From NCBI GenBank assembly GCA_003557805.1, contig PWNY01000244.1, positions 1 through 5,157 on the forward strand: a DNA stretch of 5,157 nucleotides, read 5' to 3'. This document shows positions 1 through 5,157 of the stretch, in pieces. This stretch comes from Bacteroidales bacterium (GTDB lineage Bacteria; Bacteroidota; Bacteroidia; Bacteroidales; UBA7960). The notes under the pieces were generated by a model that had not been told where the DNA came from, ran no database searches, and saw nothing but the letters and a program-made list of their open reading frames with translations. The position numbers and the translations under genes are program-made. Each line of letters opens with the position of its first letter. The stretch's first letter is position 1.

Positions 1-115
1 CTCTATTGAGGCTGCCGGGGGCGGGAATTCGCTGGATTTGAGTGTTTTTATGATGCAGCCTGAAGAAGTGGGCATTGTGGGACGAAGGATAAGAGAAGAG
101 CTCACTTCAGGTTAA
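1..115 (+). CDS. 3' end of an unidentified upstream gene (partial)
   Basis: Reading from base 2, this stretch is open for 37 codons and stops at TAA 113-115. The other two forward frames hit stops early (TGA at 7-9 in frame 1, TGA at 48-50 in frame 3). The visible C-terminus includes a glycine-rich piece (EAAGGGNSLDL), then SVFMMQPEEVGIVG, and ends RRIREELTSG. The final charged segment looks like a C-terminal amphipathic helix, so a soluble protein is plausible. I do not recognise the family. The gene lies on the same strand as the transporter pair but is separated from it by 470 non-coding bases, so it is probably a separate transcription unit. With so few residues it could also be a chance open frame, though its amino-acid composition looks like real protein. 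Confidence 0.55.
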   Translation, partial: SIEAAGGGNSLDLSVFMMQPEEVGIVGRRIREELTSG

Positions 116-249
116 ATATGATCTTTTAAAAAGTGCATAGGACCCATTTTAATTTCAGATGACTTGCTCAGAAAATTCAAGGAGAATTTATCTTAAAAAA
201 AGGCTGCATAATTCCAATCTTATTGCCATTGGTGACAAGGAAACATTGC

Positions 250-267
250 GGGTTTCTTGCGAAACTT
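250..267. other. Small hairpin in the upstream non-coding region
   Basis: GTTTC (252-256) and GAAAC (261-265) form a perfect five-base-pair stem around a TTGC loop. Two further G-U pairs (251/266 and 250/267) would extend it to seven in a + strand RNA. No T-run follows, so it does not look like an intrinsic terminator. The pentamer TTGCG occurs at 246-250 and again at 257-261, eleven bases apart. The function is unknown and the element may be chance. Confidence 0.25.
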
Positions 268-272
268 CATTC

Positions 273-301
273 TTGACACAACACTACTACTGAACTATCC
301 T
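273..301 (+). promoter_or_regulatory. Possible sigma70-like promoter, TTGACA-17-TATCCT
   Basis: TTGACA (273-278) is a perfect classical -35 hexamer. It is followed after exactly 17 bases by TATCCT (296-301), which matches four of six positions of TATAAT. Transcription would start near 308 and leave a leader of about 280 bases before the receptor gene. The doubt is that Bacteroidota primary promoters usually follow a TTTG / TAnnTTTG pattern instead, and a match of this quality can occur by chance in AT-rich DNA. Confidence 0.3.
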
Positions 302-345
302 CAAAAAACCAGATACAGGGAGTGATTTTCAATTATTGAGCTGAT

Positions 346-379
346 GGGGCCGGCACCAGACACTTTGGGACCGGTTCCA
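346..379. repeat. GC-rich direct repeat pair with 21-base period (possible operator)
   Basis: GGGGCCGGCACCA (346-358) and GGGACCGGTTCCA (367-379) agree at 10 of 13 positions, and their starts are 21 bases apart, which is two helical turns. Each copy is itself an imperfect palindrome around CCGG, of the form GGnnCCGGnnCC, a shape typical of a dimer binding site. The two copies stand out from AT-rich surroundings. Alternatively, in RNA, bases 345-353 could pair with 371-379 (seven Watson-Crick and two G-U pairs) around a 17-base loop. Paired sites on one DNA face upstream of a nutrient-uptake operon suggest a transcription-factor site; the regulator is not in the window. Confidence 0.4.
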
Positions 380-390
380 CTTGAATAGTT

Positions 391-422
391 TTTCGCCTAT
401 TTAAAACCTTTTAGTATGTTTT
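391..422 (+). promoter_or_regulatory. Weak Bacteroidota-type promoter candidate
   Basis: TATGTTTT (415-422) matches seven of eight bases of the TAnnTTTG -7 element when the two free positions are counted. TTTC (391-394) sits 20 bases upstream where a TTTG -33 element is expected. The -7 element overlaps the inverted repeat centred on 427, and the GC-rich direct repeat would lie roughly 50 to 85 bases upstream of the start point, a usual place for an activator site. A rival -7 match is TAGTTTTT (386-393) with TTTG at 364-367, 18 bases away. Both are imperfect and could be chance. Confidence 0.2.
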
Positions 423-449
423 ATAACATGTAAAACTGTCGTGAAGGTT
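405..449. repeat. Concentric inverted repeat centred on base 427
   Basis: Two nested dyads share one centre. The outer arms are AACCTT (405-410) and AAGGTT (444-449). The inner arms are GTTTTA (418-423) and TAAAAC (431-436), with seven bases between outer and inner arms on each side and a seven-base central loop. A second AAGGTT at 461-466 could pair with 405-410 instead of the copy at 444-449, giving two mutually exclusive folds in RNA. As DNA it could be a symmetric operator. The arms are short and AT-rich, so structural stability would be modest, and function is inferred only from symmetry and from its position about 140 bases before the receptor start. Confidence 0.35.
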
Positions 450-585
450 ACTTAAAGATTAAGGTTGGGAAATTTCCAGAATTTAAATCAGGTAGCATTC
501 AGATAAAATACGGTGGTAAAAAATCAGCAATATAGGGTAGGATTTATCTCATTCTATCAATTTCAACAACATAAAAAATAAACCT

Positions 586-3500
586 ATGCAACAATACAAA
601 TACTTTCGCTTCATTAATTTGTGCGTGTTGTTATTGTTTGCAGTCAACTTTACGTTGCATGCACAAGAACGAACAATAACAGGTACAGTTACATTTGCCG
701 AGGATGGCTCTTCGCTTCCGGGGGTAAACGTAATGGTGGTTGGCACCCAGATTGGTACAACAACAAATGTCGACGGGGAATACACTCTCCAGATTCCAGA
801 AGATGCCCAACAGCTACGGTTTTCATATATTGGAATGTCTGCACAAACTTTTGCAGTCCCGTCTGATACCGATGTATTAAATGTAGTAATGGAAGCTCAT
901 GCAGCAGCTATGGATGAATTAGTTGTTACTGCCCTTGGTATCACAAGGGAAAAGAGAACCATTGGATACTCATCCACTTCACTAACCGGTGAAAACGTTT
1001 CTGTTTCATCTCAGGTAAATCCCGTTAATGCACTTCAGGGAAGAATTGCCGGGCTTGACATTCAGCAGACAGATGGCGGAACCTTTAGCGGCAGCCGTAT
1101 TACCCTGCGCGGTAATTCTGTACTTGGAGGAAACAATCAGCCTATTTTCGTAGTGGATGGAGTGGTTTATGAAAATCAGACTTCAGGTGGTTCACAGTGG
1201 GGGGGTAGTGACTGGGGGAACCAGCTCAAAAACTTGAACCCCGATGAATTTGAGTCAGTTACCGTGTTGAAAGGTGCTGCGGCTACAGCCCTGTACGGTT
1301 CTCGTGCAATTAACGGTGTTGTAGAGATCACCACCCGCCAAGGGCAGTCTCGTCCCGGTATCGGTGTTCGTTTCAGCCAAAGAACTCATGTTAAAGATCC
1401 CTATGACGGACCTGCTTTTCAAAATGTTTTTGGGCCGGGTACAATTCCCGGTGCTGCCAGCGGATTGAGTGATCCGTTTAATGTTCAAAATGAATTTTTC
1501 GTTGACTCTGAAGGAAGGTCATTTTACCAGCGACACCAGTTTTCATACGGTCCCCGAATGGATGGGCAGACGATGGTTCTGGATCTTGACGGACAGACGA
1601 TGATACCGAACAATCCAACGCCGAATAACTTTCTCGATCTATATGAGCGAGGAGTTTATAGCAATACTAATCTTCAGATTGATGGCGGCAGTGAATCAAC
1701 GACATTCCTGATTTCCGGAACGAACACAACCGAAACCGGGACAACTCCCAATAACGACTTCAATCGTTCGTCGATCTTTTCAAGAGTAACTCATCAATTG
1801 AATGATTACATACGGGCAGATGTGGGATTAAGTTATGCACATAGCACAGCTGAAAATCCTCCGGGAAACAACCTTCAGCACGCCTTTATTACTTCTTCTT
1901 TCTTCAGAAACTACGATACAGCCAAATGGAAAGATCAGTACAGAGCTCCACATGGGGGTGTTCACTCAACGGCTCATGGTGATCCGCTGGGTTCTGTGCC
2001 GGGTCTGGGTGTATTTTTTGCTCTGAATGAAAATTCGAATCAGCGAAGAGAGGAGACCTTGCGTCTTACCACGAAGGTAAATTTTGATATTGCCGAGTGG
2101 TTTAATATTGATGTGGATGGTTACATCAATAATTACTATATCCGTAATGAGACCAAAAACCTGGGAGCGGGTTTTGCAAATTCGGGTGGTTCCTACTCAC
2201 TTGGCCACCAAAGAAGAGAAGAGATCGACGGGAAGGTCTTCTTTAACTTCCTTGGCCAGATCACTGAAGACTTTTCCGGTTCATTCACGATTGGTGCAGA
2301 ATACTTCAACCAGGAGGCATCTTCAACCAGTGCCAATACTAACGGCGGGTTGACTGTGCCAGGCCAGTATTTCCTCGCAAATAGTGTAAACACACCTACG
2401 GCAAATGCAAGTGTGTTCGGAACCAAGCGGATGAACTCAGTTTTCAGTTATGCAAACGTGGAGTGGAGAAATCAGCTGTTTCTTAATCTTACAGGGCGTC
2501 ATGACTGGACATCCGCACTGACCTATTCCGACGGTACAGGAAACAACAACTATTTCTATCCTTCAGTAAGTTTGTCATGGCTGGCAACAGAAACCTTTGA
2601 TTTGCCTGATCTGTTTTCTTATGTGCAGTTCAGAGGATCTTATGCCGAGGTAGGCAATGACTACAGTATCTATTCCATCAACCCGGGATTTGCACACCAG
2701 GGCAACATTCAGTCACTTACCGGCCAGAATCTTGTAAGGGTTTCCTATAACAGCAATGTGGTGCCTAACCTCGATCTGCAGCCAGAGCGTAAAAAGGCCT
2801 GGGAGTTTGGTACGGATATCCGCATTCTGAATGAAAGAGTAGGCCTGGATTTTACATGGTATCGTGAGAATACAATTAATCAGATTCTCGACATTCCTGT
2901 TCCCTCTGAAACCGGCGTATCCGCACAGTTAATCAATGCTGGAGATATTCAAAACCAGGGTATTGAGCTTGCTCTTAACACACGAATTATAGAGCGTCCG
3001 GACTTGCGATGGGGCTTAGACTTTACGTATACCCGGAACAGAAATATGATTAAAGAGCTGCACGAAGATATCACCCGATTTAATCTTTATGAAAGTGCTA
3101 CGTTTGGTAATACACGGGTAGGTACTGTTGCATTTGTAGGTGAAGAGTGGGGCGTACTCTACTCAGATTCTGCTCCCGCAGTTGACCCTGAAACAGGTAT
3201 GAAACTCCTGAACTGGGACAATACTTTCCGAGGTGCTCATTATATTCGTTCAGGTGAACAGCAGGAAGTGGGTAACATGAATCCCAAATTTTTGGGAAGT
3301 ATGAGTTCAAGCATGTACTACAGAGGATTCAGCCTCAATATCTTGTTAGATGCAAAAATTGGTGGTGATGTTTCCAACTACGCAGGCCGATATGGCCACT
3401 CATACGGAAACCTTGAATCATCGCTCAAGTGGCGTGACCTGGAGTTTGGCGGAATGGAGTGGACTTCCCGGCATACTGGAAATACCTACACAGACGGTAT

Positions 3501-3921
3501 GATTCCTGAGGGAATATTCCAGGATGGCACCGTAATTGATGGGGTGGATGTGAGTGGTATGTCCTATCAGCAAGCGTTCGATGCCGGACATGTAGATCCT
3601 ACTCATGCTGCAGTTTATCACTACTGGAATAATGCCTGGAGCAGAGGTGTGATCAATGAAAATGTAGTTCACGAAAATTCCTATATCGGTATTCGTGAAG
3701 TGATGCTGGGTTATGACGTTCCTGTGCGAATTGCCAACAGGCTGAACGTGAATAGCCTGAGAATTGCCGTGTTCGGCAGAGATCTTGGCTTCCTGTACAA
3801 AACCATGCCAAATAATATGCATCCGTTCTCTGTGCGAAATACCCATGCAGGATCTGCACACGTTTGGGGTGTTATACCTTACATCCGAACAATTGGCGTG
3901 AACCTGGATATTCAATTTTAA
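586..3921 (+). CDS. SusC/RagA-family TonB-dependent outer-membrane receptor
   Basis: This is a complete 1111-residue TonB-dependent importer of the SusC/RagA class, which moves ligand captured by its SusD partner across the outer membrane using TonB/ExbBD energy. A signal peptide spans residues 1-26, with cleavage likely after LHA26. A carboxypeptidase-regulatory-like beta-sandwich covers about 30-102 (ITGTV, LPGVNV, TNVDGEYTLQIP, FSYIG). A TonB-box-like DELVVTALGI is at 110-119. The plug covers about 120-252, with NALQGRIAGLDI (148-159), ITLRGN (172-177), PIFVVDGV (186-193) and VLKGAAATALYGSRAINGVV. The rest is the predicted 22-strand barrel, with family landmarks LQPERKKAWEFGTD (from 731), LLDAKIGGDV (920-929) and GRDLGFLYK (1064-1072). 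The chain ends VNLDIQF, and the terminal phenylalanine suits barrel insertion by BAM. The mature part has no cysteine. There is no STN domain, so direct anti-sigma signalling is unlikely. The start is firm: TAG 538-540 lies in frame upstream with no ATG, GTG or TTG between. There is no Shine-Dalgarno, only an A-rich leader. The substrate is unknown. Confidence 0.96.
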   Translation: MQQYKYFRFINLCVLLLFAVNFTLHAQERTITGTVTFAEDGSSLPGVNVMVVGTQIGTTTNVDGEYTLQIPEDAQQLRFSYIGMSAQTFAVPSDTDVLNVVMEAHAAAMDELVVTALGITREKRTIGYSSTSLTGENVSVSSQVNPVNALQGRIAGLDIQQTDGGTFSGSRITLRGNSVLGGNNQPIFVVDGVVYENQTSGGSQWGGSDWGNQLKNLNPDEFESVTVLKGAAATALYGSRAINGVVEITTRQGQSRPGIGVRFSQRTHVKDPYDGPAFQNVFGPGTIPGAASGLSDPFNVQNEFFVDSEGRSFYQRHQFSYGPRMDGQTMVLDLDGQTMIPNNPTPNNFLDLYERGVYSNTNLQIDGGSESTTFLISGTNTTETGTTPNNDFNRSSIFSRVTHQLNDYIRADVGLSYAHSTAENPPGNNLQHAFITSSFFRNYDTAKWKDQYRAPHGGVHSTAHGDPLGSVPGLGVFFALNENSNQRREETLRLTTKVNFDIAEWFNIDVDGYINNYYIRNETKNLGAGFANSGGSYSLGHQRREEIDGKVFFNFLGQITEDFSGSFTIGAEYFNQEASSTSANTNGGLTVPGQYFLANSVNTPTANASVFGTKRMNSVFSYANVEWRNQLFLNLTGRHDWTSALTYSDGTGNNNYFYPSVSLSWLATETFDLPDLFSYVQFRGSYAEVGNDYSIYSINPGFAHQGNIQSLTGQNLVRVSYNSNVVPNLDLQPERKKAWEFGTDIRILNERVGLDFTWYRENTINQILDIPVPSETGVSAQLINAGDIQNQGIELALNTRIIERPDLRWGLDFTYTRNRNMIKELHEDITRFNLYESATFGNTRVGTVAFVGEEWGVLYSDSAPAVDPETGMKLLNWDNTFRGAHYIRSGEQQEVGNMNPKFLGSMSSSMYYRGFSLNILLDAKIGGDVSNYAGRYGHSYGNLESSLKWRDLEFGGMEWTSRHTGNTYTDGMIPEGIFQDGTVIDGVDVSGMSYQQAFDAGHVDPTHAAVYHYWNNAWSRGVINENVVHENSYIGIREVMLGYDVPVRIANRLNVNSLRIAVFGRDLGFLYKTMPNNMHPFSVRNTHAGSAHVWGVIPYIRTIGVNLDIQF
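1561..1614 (+). repeat. Imperfect 27-base tandem duplication inside the SusC gene
   Basis: The 15 bases at 1561-1575 and at 1588-1602 agree at 13 positions and both encode DGQTM (residues 326-330 and 335-339), a nine-residue period. The two mismatches are silent (GAT/GAC and GGG/GGA). The remaining 12 bases of each unit have diverged (VLDL versus IPNN). It lies early in the barrel after YGPR, where I expect a surface loop. The reading frame is kept, so the receptor is not broken. Confidence 0.5.
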
Positions 3922-3961
3922 TCAGCGAATGTTCTCAAAAGCATCTTAAACTAAGAATATT
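3922..3961 (+). other. SusC-SusD intergenic spacer with a weak hairpin ending at the SusD start codon
   Basis: The 40-base gap is short enough for co-transcription. It has no Shine-Dalgarno sequence. In RNA, 3928-3935 (AATGTTCT) could pair with 3954-3961 (AGAATATT) as an eight-pair stem with one G-U pair and an 18-base loop. The stem would end on the base next to the SusD start ATG at 3962-3964. It is AU-rich and probably weak. It might tune SusD translation relative to SusC, which is speculative. It has no T-run, so it is not a terminator. Confidence 0.3.
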
Positions 3962-5157
3962 ATGAAAAAAATAACTCAATTTATGGCCATCATCCTGTTT
4001 GCAGCGATGATGAGTTCCTGTACGGATGATTTTGCCGCGATTAATGAAAATCCGGCACAAATCAATGATCCGAATCCGGCCCATCTGTTTACAGAGTCAA
4101 TCTATCAGATGGGAAATTACAAGTACACGGAGTGGTTTTATGACAATTATAACTACTTTTGGCGCTGGAATCAGTCCACCGTATTTATCAGTGGAAATGA
4201 ATCCCAGTTCACAGATGTAGGCGCTACCGGAGGCCGCTACAGTAACACATACACGATCTCAAGAAACCTGTATGAAATCAGGCGACAGATCGATAATATG
4301 AGTGCGGATGAACAGGCCGAACGGGCACACATGAGGGCTATAACATATATCCCATCCATTTATCAGGCCATCCGTGCATCCGACCTTTATGGTTCTATGC
4401 CATGGAGTGAGTCAATGCAGGGACGTTATGATGGCAACTTTACGCCCCGATACGACACACAGCCGGAGCTCTTTGAGCAGTGGATCGATCAGTTGAATGC
4501 CGCCATCGACGTTCTGATAAGCAACCCTTCCGGTCAGCTCTCTTTTGGCCAACAGGATTTTATCTATGGTGGTGATGCCGCGAACTGGGCACGTTTTGCC
4601 AATTCACTGAAATTACGTATTGCCGTTCGGGTAGAAGGGCAGGATCAGCAGTGGGCGCAGCAAATTATTGATGATGCTCTCAGCAACCCGGCAGGAATCA
4701 TCGAAAACCGCGACCAGGAGTTTAGCTGGGCGCCATCCGGTGAGTACACTGGGCAGGCTCACGATTTCTGGGGAAGTCCCTCGGCAGCTTATAACTTTAT
4801 CAGCAAGCTTGTTGAACTGAGAGATCCGCGAACTCACTTCTATTTTGAGCCGAATAATTTTACTCAAAATGCAGTGGATACTTTTACAGAGCAGGGCAGA
4901 AATATGCCTAACTGGATCAATCCGGATGAGCCTGTGACCCGGTGGCACCGGTACAGAGGCGGACCGGTAACTCCTGAACTGGCAAATACATTGCCCTGGT
5001 ATGGCAGTTTCACGGATAATGATGGTTCAAACTACAACCAGCTTTCGCATATAAACCGGCGCTTTTTCAACCCTAACTATGACGGTGGAAATGGCTATTA
5101 CAGAGATGCCCTCTATTCTGCAGCCGAAGTTGCTCTCTACATGGCTGAATTTATTGA
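3962..5157 (+). CDS. SusD/RagB-family nutrient-binding lipoprotein, SusD-like_2 type (3' end cut by window)
   Basis: This is the lipoprotein partner of the SusC receptor upstream: the surface lid that binds ligand and closes over the barrel. The first 398 residues are visible, and the last two bases (GA) start the next codon; relatives usually run to about 500-550 residues, so the C-terminal quarter or so is missing. A lipoprotein signal peptide (MKK, then a hydrophobic run) ends in lipobox MSSC, with Cys20 as the lipid anchor. TDDF follows, an acidic stretch resembling the Bacteroidota lipoprotein export signal to the cell surface. Family landmarks are INENPAQINDPNPAHLFTES (27-46), SDLYGSMPWSES (140-151), FTPRYDTQ (160-167), IYGGDAANWARFANSLKLR (201-219) and the C-terminal SAAEVALYMAEFI. 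These fit the SusD-like_2 subgroup better than canonical SusD; this is from memory of the family, not a search. Residues 55-69 are rich in Trp and Tyr (WFYDNYNYFWRW). It is probably translated from the same transcript as the receptor. The ligand is unknown. Confidence 0.93.
   Translation, partial: MKKITQFMAIILFAAMMSSCTDDFAAINENPAQINDPNPAHLFTESIYQMGNYKYTEWFYDNYNYFWRWNQSTVFISGNESQFTDVGATGGRYSNTYTISRNLYEIRRQIDNMSADEQAERAHMRAITYIPSIYQAIRASDLYGSMPWSESMQGRYDGNFTPRYDTQPELFEQWIDQLNAAIDVLISNPSGQLSFGQQDFIYGGDAANWARFANSLKLRIAVRVEGQDQQWAQQIIDDALSNPAGIIENRDQEFSWAPSGEYTGQAHDFWGSPSAAYNFISKLVELRDPRTHFYFEPNNFTQNAVDTFTEQGRNMPNWINPDEPVTRWHRYRGGPVTPELANTLPWYGSFTDNDGSNYNQLSHINRRFFNPNYDGGNGYYRDALYSAAEVALYMAEFI

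Larger units (their letters stand above)
116..585. other. 470-base non-coding region upstream of the SusC gene
   Basis: I see no credible gene here: all forward frames are broken by frequent stops and no RNA gene is recognisable. The stretch is mostly AT-rich, with one GC-rich island at 346-380 (24 of 35 bases G or C). It holds several structured elements listed separately: a short hairpin near 250-267, a direct repeat at 346-379, a concentric inverted repeat at 405-449 and two possible promoters. A minor inverted repeat CCAAT/ATTGG lies at 214-218 and 228-232. No convincing intrinsic terminator for the upstream gene is visible just after base 115. The length and structure fit a regulatory region for the SusC/SusD operon, which is inference. 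Confidence 0.6.

Noticed and set aside
123..133. CTTTT/AAAAG palindrome just after the upstream stop codon as a terminator
   Set aside because: It is a five-pair AT-rich stem with a single-base loop and no GC content to hold it. It cannot form a real terminator hairpin.
214..232. CCAAT...ATTGG inverted repeat
   Set aside because: Five-base arms with a nine-base loop are expected by chance in a region of this length, and no nearby element gives it meaning.
345..393. Intrinsic terminator: stem 345-353/371-379 followed by T-run 389-393
   Set aside because: The T-run begins ten bases after the stem, the loop is 17 bases, and the element lies about 230 bases beyond the upstream stop codon. A direct-repeat operator explains the sequence better.
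549..785. 78-codon minus-strand open frame across the SusC start
   Set aside because: It overlaps the SusC signal peptide and N-terminal domain. Its hydrophobic, Leu- and Lys-rich end is simply the complement of the signal-peptide and AT-rich leader sequence.
3418..3915. 165-codon open frame on the minus strand, antisense to the end of the SusC gene
   Set aside because: It lies wholly inside a well-supported SusC coding region, its translation is rich in Cys, His and Ser without any recognisable domain, and it has no plausible start signal. It is a shadow of the sense gene.
4613..4948. 111-codon minus-strand open frame within the SusD gene
   Set aside because: The overlapped SusD frame carries clear family motifs throughout, and the antisense translation shows no recognisable features.
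1..5157. A previously undescribed multi-gene system
   Set aside because: Both substantial genes belong to the well-known SusC/SusD uptake pair in the usual order and spacing. There are no extra genes, mobile element ends, CRISPR repeats or RNA genes that would indicate something new.

Overview
The window holds an outer-membrane nutrient-uptake locus of the SusC/SusD type. This pair is essentially confined to the Bacteroidota and neighbouring phyla such as Balneolota and Rhodothermota. Other signs agree with that origin: neither main gene has a Shine-Dalgarno sequence, the leader before the receptor gene is A-rich, and the lipoprotein has an acidic stretch right after its lipidated cysteine. 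The style of the receptor's N-terminal domain would fit Balneolota or a marine Bacteroidota lineage, but I cannot fix the taxon from sequence alone.

Layout, all on the + strand. Positions 1-115 are the 3' end of an unidentified gene. Positions 116-585 are a 470-base non-coding stretch. It contains a GC-rich direct repeat with a 21-base period (346-379), a nested inverted repeat centred on 427 (405-449), a small hairpin (about 250-267) and two tentative promoter motifs. Positions 586-3921 encode a complete 1111-residue SusC/RagA-family TonB-dependent receptor. After a 40-base gap, positions 3962-5157 encode the first 398 residues of a SusD-like lipoprotein that runs off the window end. It resembles the SusD-like_2 subgroup.

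How they work together: in known SusCD systems the SusD lipoprotein sits as a lid on the extracellular face of the SusC barrel and captures a ligand. TonB/ExbBD then drives import through SusC. The close spacing here suggests a single transcript. The receptor has no N-terminal STN signalling domain, so direct anti-sigma signalling is not expected; any control more likely acts through the upstream non-coding region. No degradative enzyme, sensor or sigma factor is visible, so the substrate cannot be named. I found no RNA gene, CRISPR array, insertion sequence or clearly new system. The least explained material is the structured upstream region.
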